From assembly GCA_036245805.1 (NCBI GenBank), contig BTRK01000002.1:4460689-4524688 (forward strand): 64,000 nucleotides of DNA. The letters run 5' to 3'. The notes below the pieces were generated by a model. It was not told the DNA's origin and searched no databases. It worked only from the letters and a program-made list of their open reading frames with translations. Source of the stretch: Pristionchus mayeri (lineage: Eukaryota; Nematoda; Chromadorea; Rhabditida; Neodiplogasteridae). Below, one piece after another: positions 12,981-25,400 of the stretch (positions are counted from its first letter, which is position 1; each line of letters starts with the position of its first letter). The translations under genes were made by a program, and so were the position numbers.

Positions 12981-13086
12981 GGATGGCTTGGCAAGAAACG
13001 GTCTCTTCATACTACACACTCTCTCGTCGGTCCGATTTATGAGAGAGTGTGTAGTTTGAAGAGAGTCTTTTCTTGCGAAGCCATCC
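12981..13086. mobile_element. Hairpin MITE in or near the saposin-gene 3' UTR
   Basis: GGATGGCTTGGCAAGAAACG through CTACACACTCTCTCG is mirrored to GAAGCCATCC. ATAATTTG occurs at 12967-12974 and right after the element at 13087-13094, an apparent 8-bp target duplication (six extra bases follow the left copy). Confidence 0.8.
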
Positions 13087-13108
13087 ATAATTTGCCCACA
13101 AATTCACA

Positions 13109-13251
13109 AATAAATATCGGCCGTGATACTCAATTGTCTGAGTACAGTGCAGTAATCATTGCTAGGGTTAGCGTTCCTGGAATTCAATTACTACAACTAT
13201 CGTTGTACATACGTGAGTCACTGCCAGGGATAAAGCTTGAACATAAATAAA
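13109..13251 (+). terminator. Candidate polyadenylation signals
   Basis: AATAAA hexamers occur at about 13109 and 13246, downstream of the stop at 12904. Either could end the saposin transcript. If so, the MITE at 12981-13086 lies in the 3' UTR. Confidence 0.4.
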
Positions 13252-14340
13252 TACGAAACGTTTTAATCAGCGCACACTTCTTTAGTGCAGACTATTTAGT
13301 GCAGGTTGCTATTTGAATATTACTAAATATTATTATAATATATAATATAATTAAACTAATTTTAATTTTAATTTTCTAATTTAATTTTAGTATAATTATA
13401 CCAATTATAATTGAAAGCATGCCGGAGTGATACGAGAATTGAAGTTCCTGAGTGATCGATTTATTGATCTTTCGGAAAAATTTAACACACGATTGCCTGT
13501 TCAGCTAAACTGATTCATTTATGGTTAAGCCGAAACAAAATGTTGATTAATTTGTGATTGACAATTTCACAGGCCGAGTAACTGATATTGCTGATTTTCC
13601 CAATCAGCATACGATGATACGATGCAACAACAACGCTGATTGTCCACTCAAAATGTGAGAAAAATATCTGGCAGAAAAATTTCTTTAAATATTGACTAAA
13701 TGTCCAATTTTCATATCATGCTAACTGGTTAATCGCAAGCTTCATTATTATTAACTTCGACTTTCGAATCAAATATACCTCGTTCAAAGGGAATGAGAGG
13801 TATTCGGTCAGGCGCGTTCTGGGGAGCCGCACCAAAGTGCGTCAGAGCACTTTGGAGTAGCCTAACATCAGAATTTTCAATCTTCGTTGAACAGATGAGG
13901 AAATATGAATTTTCATCACTTTTCACTGTACCCGTCCAGAAGGCGCCTGTGCGGAGATCTCACGTCTCATTCTACGGGAGTTATACGGCAAGGCGCGTGC
14001 ACTAGGGGGAATGAAAACCGTTGGATGGTAATCAACTGGATTATAACCGACAAATGAACCCTTCTGCAGAACTCACGTATTCATATTTGAGACTTCGGGA
14101 AACTACGGTGCAAATTCTCCAGAAGGGTCTATTTTTGGTTATCATCCATTTCGACACTTTCCATCATTTCATAACTGATTCATATCCCTACGCTACTGAG
14201 GACACGGAAAATGTGGAAAAGTCTGTCAAAAATGATAGACGGGAAGAATTCGTCAATGTTCGTGTATGTATCATTCGACAATAGATATATAACGGTAAAT
14301 GATCAACAACAAGCTTCGAAATCGTAAATTTGAAAAGAAG

Positions 14341-14409
14341 CTCGTCTCCGCACAGCCGACCATGAGTCCGCCTGTTCTCGCGCCATTCATTGCGATCCGC
14401 CTAAAATGT
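14341..14409 (+). pseudogene. Relic copy of saposin-gene exon 20
   Basis: CTCGTCTCCGCACAGCCGAC, then GAGTCCGCCTGTT and GCGATCCGCCTAAAATG, match the exon at 12045-12113 (TCGGTCTCCGCAGAGCCAAC ... GCGATCCGCCTAAGAAG). The acceptor AG is replaced, so it is not spliceable in the same way. Confidence 0.7.
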
Positions 14410-14699
14410 ATACGCGCTCAAATATATTCCATGAAAAAACAAAATAAGTGCCCATCAACGAGCAAACTTGGTATAGATTTAATTGATTTTTTGATTCCTT
14501 TTTATTTTATCACTTGTGGCATTTGTCAATGGCGGATTGAGTTTCCATTCGACGCTTGAACACTTGATATTTTGATGAAACATATCAGAAATGAATTTCA
14601 GAATGCAAGCAATCACCAGATTAATGACAATATAGTAAAAAGTAACTTATAAACACAATTTTGGCGAAATATATCAACAACTTAGTTTGACCCATCTGA

Positions 14700-14755
14700 C
14701 TCGTTGGGTAAAAAAAAAGTCAAAAAAAGTCAAAAAAAAGTCAAAAAAAGTACAC
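14700..14755. repeat. AAAAAAAGTC short tandem repeat
   Basis: Four units of poly-A plus GTC in a row. No other signal is seen here. Confidence 0.85.
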
Positions 14756-15411
14756 AGAGAAGCATTGAATCATATGAAATTGAGCAGAAATTTCACGATA
14801 CATGAACCATAGGATGAGAGGATCCAGAAAGGATTTATCTCAGAGCTACTCTTGAAAGTGATGTGACATAGCAAATAGCAATGCATCGATCCGAAGACGG
14901 ATCTTGACGAGGGTCTGTGAGATGCTTAAATAATACATAATTATAATCAAATTATGTTCAGTTTATGTTCATGTCCAATTCAGTGGAATCTGCAGAATCG
15001 AGGTGGTGAGAATATGGTTTCGAGATGTTTCACATCATTATCATCTCCACAAATATTACGTGTTGACCGTTCTGTATTTTCCTCGTTTTGTATAATAACA
15101 ATTTCAATCCTCTGCCGCTTCTTTGAGGATGGCGCTTCTGTGAAATTGGTCATCGAGTGAACCTCCACGAACCTACCTAGAGATTTACCTAGCCGCGATT
15201 CACCGAAGACGACAGAAATGCTCAAATGTATACTAAAAATTGTAAAAAAATTTCCACCAATGAGATTGTTCTCTATTTGTTTTTTTTGGAGTTGGAGCAC
15301 GAAAGCATTGAATTGCTTTCGATTCATGAATCTTTTAGACGTCGATGAAACTCAAACAAATTTGAGGACTGAAACAATCACCAGATGAAAAAAGGTCCTT
15401 TCCCTTTTTAG

Positions 15412-15495
15412 TCTTCCCAAATCTCCGCTCGCTCAATCACCGTCCAGTCTCTTATGCTGCGCATACCTCTACCATCAGAAACTGCAGAAAATAAG
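15412..15495 (+). pseudogene. Relic copy of saposin-gene exon 21
   Basis: TTTTTAG is followed by an 84-base open segment (SSQISARSITVQSL...SETAENK) and a GTAATC donor. It matches exon 21 (12416-12508; SSQFSAHPSTGQSS...). Frame and splice sites survive, but order relative to the exon-20 copies is shuffled. Confidence 0.7.
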
Positions 15496-15540
15496 GTAAT
15501 CGTAAACTTCATTGCAGCCAAGTTCATGAGTAAATTCCAG

Positions 15541-15603
15541 TCCGATGCGCCGACAATAAGAACACCTGTTCTCGGGCCCATTCAGGGCGATCCGCCGAAG
15601 AAG
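15541..15603 (+). pseudogene. Second relic copy of saposin-gene exon 20
   Basis: AATTCCAG precedes an in-frame segment ending GDPPKK, matching CDPPKK in the functional exon. The donor is lost (AAG is followed by CC). Confidence 0.7.
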
Positions 15604-15938
15604 CCAGAAATGCTCAGATGACAAAATTACAACAAAAAAATGTAAAATGCAAAAAGCCATTGAGTTGCTATTCGACTCTTGAACTCTTGATATAAACTTA
15701 TTTGTCGATTTGTTTCACCACTTGCTTAAATCTTCACTGGGTTCGTTTTATTTGATAGTCCCCCTTTCTCCGATTTCAAAAACAATCAAATGTACAACAT
15801 CTAAGGCTCCTCACAGGAGACCGGTCCTTACTTTACAAACAAATCAAATATGATGTGATTTGCTTCAGTCTGCATTGTGTTTCCCGATTCTCGCAGATGC
15901 TCGTCTCGAAAAAATATATGCTCGAGTATGCAACTCAT

Positions 15939-15990
15939 GCACCTCTTGGAAGACAGGTCCTCGAGTGGATCTCCACGAGTTTGTTTCTAA
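15939..15990 (+). pseudogene. Relic copy of saposin-gene exon 19
   Basis: One frame reads CTSWKTGPRVDLHEFVSN, against GASWETGPKVNLHEFVSD in the exon at 11768. A weaker copy (GGCTCCTCACAGGAGACCGG) sits near 15803. The 14.3-16 kb block is therefore a decayed second set of tail exons. Confidence 0.75.
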
Positions 15991-17616
15991 TAGACTTGCT
16001 GATAGATGCGATAGAGTTGCTAAGCCGGCATGCGCACTCCTCATTTCATGTGCTCACTGGTCAGGTAGATCTAGAGAGTACGTGGAAAGCGCGAGATTCT
16101 GTGCAACATTTTGGAGCGGGACTCGCAGTTTATTTTAGCCTTTCCTCTATTTCTTTGCAGTCATTTGACCTTGGAGCTCACTTGGAAACAATCTACATTT
16201 TTTTTCTAATTTTTCTTCCCTCTTGTGTTCTTTCTGTCACAATCTCATCTTGGTAGGATATCGTACTTTCTCACATTAATCGGAAGTGCTCGAATGAACG
16301 ACTCTCGATACGCATCCGTTCAACACCCATAAGATCGCAAAAGACTAGTATCTAAAAATATGTACGTTGAAATCGTGAAAAGATACGGGAAAATGAGTAT
16401 ATTTTTTAAACTGCAAATTATAAAGCGTTTCATGCCTCAGATTGTAATGCGCATGCATGAATTGTCTTTTCATTACTCATGATATCTCGATAGTTTGAAA
16501 CCATCGCCATCATCGACATCATTTTGATTCAGCCCCCATTCCTTTCCCTTCCCATCTCTGCGCTTATCCTTCTCCTCTCCGCCCCATCATTCCCCCCTCG
16601 AGGCTTGTGCCATCTCTTGTTCATTGTATGTTTCTTCTGCATCGTATTCTTAGCACCTCAACACAACAACCTTATCTATTTGGAAATACTACGAGTGGAG
16701 AAGGGATGTTATCGGGAAGAATGCATTTTCGCATTTTCTTGCGTTTAGAGCAAATGTTTCTGGCGTACTGCCAATAAAACGCCGCGCAGGAGATTCTCTA
16801 CCAAATGTGATTTCGATGAGGAAGTACAAAGATAGTAGAAATTACATTATCGGGAAGAATACGTTTGACACGGATACTCGGAGATAACGTGGTTTTCCCT
16901 CAGGCCGTATAGTGATCTCGTGATACACTTCGCACTTTTCTCATTTAACTGGCCTTTGAGGATGAAGTGGGTGAGGGGAAATGCAGTCGGAGAACACACT
17001 TTAGACACTGATACTAAAAGTCAAACGACAAAGCACCAGAGTAGCAAAAGCGCCATTCGTCACTCTCCCTACTACAATTCCCTCGGCTACGCGCTAATCC
17101 CATTTCGCAAGGCTTTCACACTACTTTCTCACATTCATCGGAAGTGCTAGAATGAACGACGCACGGATATCCGTGCGATGCCCATACGATTACAAACGAG
17201 TAGAACATACAATTACCTGGACTCAGATAGTCACTTCCTGCCATGCAATACCAAATACGGGGTAGTTCCATTTCGCGGAGCATTATGTGAAAGTGTACCA
17301 GCTCGATACGTATCCGTGCGACACCCATACAATTATAAAGACTAGTATCGAATAATGAGCACGTTTACTGCAAATTTTGAATGTAAAGGGTTTAGCCTTT
17401 TTCCAGCGGTTTGCGTCATGCAATCTGAAGATAGTCAAAGCCAAAAATAACGGCTATTAGCATGTGCTTTCTCTGTCATGCATATGCCATAACTAGACCA
17501 GTGATGGCTAAGAAAGGTATCTTCTTTCTGTAAGCGATCATGTAGCCGATATAGCAGACATGAATATATTCAGTTATTTTACATCCATAAATAGTATAGT
17601 TCATCATTTCGTGTAA

Positions 17617-17683
17617 TGATCTCTTCATTTCCCACACTATCTAGGCAGGTCGAGCGGCGAGAGAGTGTGAGAAATGAAGAGAC
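17617..17683. mobile_element. Hairpin MITE, short form
   Basis: CTCTTCATTTCCCACACTAT is mirrored by GAGAGTGTGAGAAATGAAGA around a GC-rich centre. Confidence 0.7.
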
Positions 17684-18780
17684 GGTGACCCAAATTACGA
17701 ACTCTAATCCTCAGACTGGCGAAGGATTGATGCGAGCAAGTGTGATGTTATCATCGATGTTTTTACGTTGAAGTCAAGCAGATAGTGCACGTCTATCTGG
17801 GGATATTCACTCGCATATTGCCGTTTCGAGTCGTTCGCATCGGTCAGAGCGAGATGAAGAAGTTGGCCAGTAAACTGCATCTATCCGTAAGTGTTCTGTA
17901 AAGTATACTTGCAAAAACAACTATCCGAGTACTTTGTATATTTGTAAATTTGAATATTTGATGGAGTTTTTTTTTAAAATCATAACTACTAAGCCATCAA
18001 AGTGTTGATATCGTACTAGACACCAGTTGTAATGAGGTTAGCATGTCTATCGATATCATCTCGTTTATTACATGCCCGTCTGGAGTAAATAAGATGCCGG
18101 TAGGGTAGTAGTGAACGATCTCGAGATGACTCTCGTAAATTACACTATCCGCTCTCTCAGGATTCTCTCAGGAATGTATTTTTTTGGAAAATATTAGTGG
18201 TCGTGAGAGTAAGAGATTAAGAGCGACAACGTGACACTTAGTTTTTCTCGAACTTATTAAGTTCAGTGTGCTGCCATGAAGTTATTCACTTGGATGTTTC
18301 ACTGTAAGAGACCAATAAAATGGAGATTGGGGAAGATCATTTTATATTTTATATTTCTGTTTTTGCAATCCTTGAGTTCGGTTTAGTACACTGCAAGTTT
18401 GATGATATATTACCTCAAGTCATATGACCATCGTAAGATTCCAAACGCGTTGTGTTCCTCAGCCATTGCATATCGCTTCTACGTTCATGCAATTAGTGCG
18501 CTAGTTCCGAGAAATATCAAAAACTATTTCTCATATAATATCCCGCTCACTCAGACGCAAACCACATGATATTTTGAGGATTTGTTAAAGGCTGTAGTTG
18601 TGAGAAATCCATAAGCGAGACGATTACGAAAGACCAATTGACACTGGTTCCCCGCGATTCGCACGACTATGAATACGTTCATAGTCGTTATTACGCAGTA
18701 TCTCCAAATTGCGAAAGACCATTTGGTATGGTGTTCCCATATTCGCATGCTGAATGAGTGAGTGGGACGCTAAGCGGGGA

Positions 18781-18843
18781 AACAGTTTACACGCTCTCTC
18801 GCCGATCAGAGAGACGAGAGAGCGCGCAAACTGAAGAGAGTTA
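18781..18843. mobile_element. Hairpin MITE, GAGCAAT-family core
   Basis: CAGTTTACACGCTCTCTCGC is mirrored by GAGAGCGCGCAAACTGAAGA. The outer GAGCAAT ends are not recognisable. Confidence 0.7.
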
Positions 18844-19329
18844 GGCAATTTCTCGATTTATTGCTTAGTCGTGGGAGATCCATTAAATACCAAGAGACTA
18901 AGAGATTACACTAGCCTACTTGTTACTGGATTGAAGGTGTCGGAACGACGCGTGATACGCATTCGAGAGGTACCCATAACATTAGAAAAGACTAGTATCT
19001 AAAAATGTGATGTATTAATAAGAAAGAGAAAACTAAAAATAGTGCTTATTATGCAGTGATTTTCCACCTCACAGTCACGCATTAGGCAGCACTAGATAGT
19101 AGAGTTGACTTCGCATTAAATCTCTAGATTTTTCGCGCTCTATAGCAGAGCATGCAGAAGAACTATGAGACATAGTGAAGAAATTCAGCGATGTCATATC
19201 TTCATTGTAATCCTAATCCTAAGCCTAAGCCTAATAAACCTAAATTAAGACAGTGCGAGCAAAGCTCGCACTGTCTTCAAGCTGTCTCAATGCATTGCTA
19301 GACAATCGATGAAGCTAGATGAACATGGG

Positions 19330-19422
19330 GAGCAATGGTCTGACTCTCATCAGTTTGCACGCTCTCTCGCCGGTCAGAGAGACGAGAGAGCTTGCAAATT
19401 GAAGAGAGTCAGGCTATTGCTC
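19330..19422. mobile_element. 93-bp hairpin MITE, GAGCAAT family
   Basis: Ends are GAGCAATGGTCTGACTCTC and its mirror (GAGTCAGGCTATTGCTC), with the core CAGTTTGCACGCTCTCTCGC. Target duplications are no longer clear. Confidence 0.9.
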
Positions 19423-22400
19423 GACCATGAGTGATGTTATCCGCTGTTACGTAGCTGTGCGAAATCAAGCAGAGAGTGCATGTCTATCTGGGGCTTAGGC
19501 TTATGCCTATTGCATCTCATCTTCCCGGTTTGAGTCGCACGCATCCTTCAGAGCTAGATGAAGAGATTGGCCGGCACACTGCGCCTATCCGTAAGTGTTT
19601 AGCAAAGTGTTGTTTTTTTCAAACTTTTTCAAAAACAAATATCCAAAACTGTGTATAAGGTGACCATAATCCCTCGCGTTCCTCAGTTCATTCGATCAGC
19701 GTCACAACAGAGAAGTTCAAATCCATCTTACACCAATATTTGAATAGTAGTTAATTTATTGTCATGCCGTTTGAGCGCCGTGTGCTATATAACGCCTTGT
19801 GTCATTTAGCCGTCTAATTTACGAAGAGAAGTTCATGTAATTACGATGGAATTATCAGACGACTAGTGCCGAGAAATATGGTGCCGAGAAATACAGTGTC
19901 TCACACATAATATCCACTCAATCCGGCACAACACATGTGATATGCTCAGGAAAAATGTCGTATATTCTATGTTGCGTAGTTGTGGGAATTCCATAGGCGA
20001 CCAAGAGACTAAGTGACTACGAAATAAAAATAGGCACTGGTTCCCTTCGGTTCACATGATTATCGTACCTTTCGTTTTCAACGGTACAATGAACAAGATG
20101 AAACGTTTTGAAATTTTCAAAAGTCTCAAGCTTCTTACGGGCTTCCTAACAATTACAGGTAAATCCTTAAAATTATGTGTTTCTCACATTAAATTACATA
20201 ATGTCGCGAGAAAACAAATCAAAATATGATGTATTTCTATAAGAAATGGATAAATTATAGTGATAGAAAAGGGGGCGGTGCTTGCGATTGCCGACGATGC
20301 TAAACATAGGAAAATTTTTCATCATTTTAAAGAGCCATTTCTAATTGAAAAAGATTAATATTTTAGTTTAACTTATTTCGAATTAATGTAATCTCATACG
20401 ATGAACCCAGAAATAAAAGGATTTTCAGATAGACTTGCCAGGAAGCCCACAATCGTCTTGAAAAGTTTGAAAATTTCAAAACGTTTCATCTCGTTCGTTG
20501 CACCGTTGAAAATGAAAGGTACGATAATAATACGTCACTAGTCGTGATTACGAAGCAGTGAGAACTCCAGATTTCGAGACCATTTGAGAGTGGACCTATA
20601 TTTTCTCATGCGCAATGAGTGGGAAGTTCAACACGACTTTAGTAAAGAAGCATGGCGAATAAAGCTTATCCATCACATAGTCGTATGAATCCGCAATGAA
20701 CCTTTATACGAGGGTTTATCAAGATCAACCAGTGGGCGAAAGCACGCGACACGGGTGAAGAAGCGTGCAGATTTATCGTCTTAACTGCGTAGTCGTGGGA
20801 GATCCAAAAGGGATCAGGAGATTAAGATTATTGAGTTTGAGAGACCAGTCATTTTCGTACTGGTTTCTAGCATTGTCATCACAACAACTGTGGCTTAGAT
20901 TGAAATAAATTCGCCTGTTGATGAATTTTCAAGTTTCCGTCAATGAACGGAGGTATACGTCGAAATGGGCGAAGACGCCTGCAGGTCTGTCGTCTCAAGT
21001 GCGTAGTCGTGAGAAATCCATAAAATACCAAGAAACTAAGTGATCGCTTGGCACTTGCTTCCCTCGTTTCACACGGTTATTGATATTATTGGTGAGCGCA
21101 AGCAAAAATTCGTTCCCATTTGTGATCGCGATTACGCAACGATGTGAACTCCAGCTTGCGCACGACGATCGGTGTTGCCATATTTCACACGCGCAATGAG
21201 TGGGATGTTGAGTATGCATTGAGAATAGCAGCGTTGCGAGTCATTACGTAAAATCCAAGAGCGCGTTGCGTAATCGTGAGAGATTCGAACGATCCAGGAG
21301 ACACAATTCATCCACGATTATGCCTCTGACACTCTCAGAGAGGCTAGAGGGTTGTGGAATCCAAGATCTGATCCCAATTAAGATGCGTGCCAATTCCATA
21401 TGCGACGAGAATACTATTGGTCACCTTCCGGCACGTATCCCACACTCCATGGCACTGTTTGACCGCTTTTCATCTCGATTACGCATCAATGAGAGAATTA
21501 GCGATTGCGAAATACCGTTTGAAACTGATTTCCCACATTTCACGTGTCCTCCTCCTCTATCACACCGATGATTGAACGTTCCTTACTTATTGCTATCTCG
21601 CTTACGCAGTTGTGTGAACTCCGTAATCGACCAAGCTACCGCGCTCGGGGGCGCGGGAAAGTCAGTCGTAATCGAGTTTGTGCCCTATCAAGTGGGATGG
21701 GAGTCTTGCTCGATATCCATTGCATGACAAAGTGCTGATGCACCTTCATAGCCTGTCTGCTCCCCCATCTTCTCCTCCTCCTCCTCCTCTCCCCTTTCCG
21801 TCTTGACTCCACCTCCTCATTTAGCTATCGCGGCGAGGAAGAGGTGGCTAGAGAAAGAGAGCGATACAAGAGTATCACACGTCTCTTGCCCTCACTCTAC
21901 GTTTTACTCCTTGCCTCGACCTCCTTCCTATTCTGCCCTTCCTTTCGCTCATACTTGTTCATGCTTTGGCGTAGGCTTTCTTCCACTCCTGGAGCCAACC
22001 TTACTCATCCTTCTTACACTACTACTCATCTAGCCTTTGGTTCGTCGTCGAACTTCCCCTATTCCCTCGTCCTTCTTTCTCCTTCATTCGCCTTGCTTTC
22101 ACTCCTTCATATTTTCCGAATCTATTGCGTAGCCGTTTGATCCAGAAGAAACCAGGCAACTAACATTCTGATTCTCACCTTTTTCTCCTTCTCTGCGATC
22201 TCTGAGCTTGCGAAATTGTGATAGTGCGCTACATATCTTCGTGTAGCCTTCTCAGCGAGTTCTCACTGTAATACTCCTTCCTCCTCTGCCCTTGTTTCGC
22301 GTCTGTTACCTCCACTTCCACACGCATACTTCTCCCTTACTAGTCCGCTCTCCATCGTCCACCGCTCAACTACCCTTTCTTCCGTCCTTCCCCTCCCTTC

Positions 22401-22424
22401 GCCTTGTCACTTCTTCGATCCTTG

Positions 22425-25400
22425 ATGGGCGGTGGTGCCTCCTCGGGACGGCCCACGCCCTCGTCCGAAGCAATCGTCGTGAAGGTTTGCATTCATCATT
22501 ATTTACCACTCAGCCTTTTTTCACTCAGAAATAAAAAAAAACAGGTGCTAGGTACAATCCATAGCTTGCGTGAATTAAGCGGTTGGAGTATGATGGCAAT
22601 TCCATTATCTAAATATCAAAATGCATCAACATAAGAGCTGCCCGTTGGTGTGGTGAAGGTACGCATTTATAAATAGTTCAAAAAAAATTAAAATAGAAAA
22701 CGTAACTCGATTTCAGAAGGGAATGTTATGTGCTAGCAGCATATTCCCGTGAAATTTACGTTTTCACGCTCGTAAACAGGTGGTAGTGTGGTCATAATAT
22801 GAGAAATGCGAATATGAGTGAATAATAGACGTGGAAAATTTCACAAATTCGCTGTTTACAAACATCTCAGAATTTTGTGCATTTTCTTCATTGAAGCAAG
22901 TTTTCCGTTCTCAAAGAAAGCGTCTAACGGACAATTGACTTCTGTGAAATCGACTAACGTGAGAATAAAATGCGTCATTTTCTTCAAGAACGCGGAAATT
23001 GTTTTGTCCTGGTTTCTGTGATAAGTCGTATTTTGCTATACAACACAAGCCCATAGTAGAGAGATATGGCATAGAATTCTATAAATGAGTATGCTTGTCT
23101 AAATTTCCCACATTGACAACTGGGTCGAAATGTTTGAACTCCTTCCTTCAGAAAAGCGATCAGGCTGCGGATGCGCCTCCGGAGACCGATCCTCGCCTTC
23201 CTTTTGCCAATTTCCGGGAGCTTTTCACGTTGAAGAACTTCTGGAAGACGATAAAGAGGAACGATGTCGCCTGCGGGAAGACCATGCTCGCGAAGTGAGC
23301 AGATTTGATGACTTCGTGTAGAAAATCTCGATTAGTTCGTTGCGGCGTTCTGTAAGAGTTACAACTTCTAGATCATGCTCGCGAAGTGAGCAGATTTGAT
23401 TATTTTGTATAGAAAAATCGCGATTAGTTCGTTGCGGCGTTCTGCCAGAGTTGTAATATCAAGACCATGCTGGCGAAGTGAGAAAACTAGTTAGTTGGTT
23501 GCGGCGCTGTGAACGAGTTGCGTATTCCGCAATATGCTAGCGAACGAAGCGTTATCCCTTTATCCTCATTTCTTGGATCTCCCGATTTGTGGATGGGTTT
23601 CAGAAGCGCAAATCCTATATACTTGCGACCGAAAATCAGGTTCATGTAGTATTGATACGTGTGCGAAGGGAAGCCAGTGATAGCTGGCTCTTACATGAAC
23701 GCGCCTTCAACTTCTTGCTAATGTCATGATTAGTCATCGTTTGGCACGCGACCTCTAGTAATGGAGAGGCGGCGTGGGTGGCTAATGTTTTGACCGCATT
23801 CTCATATCTCAGATATATAACTTCACGCGCCAAGTAAATGCTATCATTACCTTGAAGTTCATAGCTGGTAGATTAGATACAGTGTAATCAAATCGCCACA
23901 GTCTGTGTCTTCATGCATGTACTAATGCATATTCTTTCCCCGATTTACTGGGAGTGATGGAGTGTATAGCTTGAACAAACGGGTACAGAATCCGATTCGG
24001 TTTCACTATCATTTTCTATTGTATGTCTCGAATGACACATCCATGTTATCAGACATTCATAGACACATCTATTGACACAATGAATCATGCAAAATGGGAC
24101 AACGCTTTTGCCATTGAGTCGAGCGGTGCCAATATCAGGGAGTAATGGTTTCGCCATGTCAATTTCAGTGACTAACTCTTGATTCTCTAGTGGTGATTCT
24201 CTATCTTCATATTGTACACTCTCTCACCTATCAACCGGACTTGGGAGTATGCTTGTGAAGAGACAGTGGTATCTCGATCCGCTATGCTCTGGAAGAAATA
24301 CTAGGGAGTAACGAGAAGGTACATTCATCTTCCCTTTCGTGTCTCGCACTCATAAATTCCGCCTAATACGAGCATATAACAATGCTCTTGCTCTCTCAAT
24401 ATCCTACACTCTCTCGTTCACTCTGATCGATGAGAGAGTGTGTGATTTCGAGAGAGTCAGAAGATTCCTCGCAAGGTAGATTTTAGTGTTGCTCGCGTTG
24501 CGTCACAATCCAATTTTCCGGCCGTAGTCACGCGAACAAAAACGACACACCATTTCCTGCTTTTTCTCGCTTTCTAAAGGGGCTCAGTGAGAGAGCATGC
24601 GAAAAATGAGGGTAGGTGCCGCCATAACCGATTTTCTGAAGTGTATGACCACGTGTAACCTTCTAAAAGGTGAATAGATGGACTCATTTGTTTCAATATT
24701 TGATCTCCGATTATATAGTACAATCAAGGAGTGCAGCAATTTCAAAGGAATCAGTGGTGGCTTTTCTTACGATTCATAGTCGTGGGCCATGCATCCCCAT
24801 TTCCCATACTCACTTTGCATATGGGATGGAAAAATTAAGATAATGGGTTTTATATGTTACACGTGTGAATTTCAAAACGCTGAATCTGAACGGATATGAA
24901 TCCTTGACATATGCTTTCCAATCTGATCTCCGATATATCGAGATGATATTGTGATTTGAAGGCTATTTTCGAGCAATTAGAAAGGGCTAGTGAGAGATTA
25001 ATGATCGCGAATTTTGCGTACACATCTTCATTTTCCAAAATGTATAGCATATAGACATCTTTCATAGAACAGGATCCGTTTATATTGCACATACAAAATA
25101 TATATCCATGCTATGAAACGTTGGGAAAAGGGTGTTGAACTCCTTTGAACTTTTCAATCTGATCTCCAATCTCACGTGATAGTAGTACGAATCGAGGGTG
25201 AAGCTATTTCCGAGGAATTAGTGGGGGATTTGCTCGAGATTAATAGTCGTGAATAGGCCTTAGATCGTCATTTCCCATAATCGTCATTATAGCTCGGCAT
25301 GGGAAATTTTGAGAATGGGACCCGTTTGTATGTGATACTTGCGTTTTAAAAGTTGGATTTAAACAAACTTATTCATAATCGTTTGAATTTTGATTTTTCA

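Larger units (their letters stand above)
16000..22424. other. Long intergenic region with degenerate repeats
   Basis: I find no convincing exons. A motif like GCGTAGTCGTGGGAGATCC followed by ACCAAGAGACTAAG recurs near 18594, 18869, 19977, 20788, 21002 and 21268, suggesting an old, eroded repeat array. MITEs are listed separately. CT-rich sequence (21.7-22.4 kb) leads into the globin start and may be its promoter. Confidence 0.5.

Noticed and set aside
15855..16256. 133-codon plus-strand open frame
   Set aside because: It reads out of frame through the relic of saposin exon 19 and then non-coding sequence.
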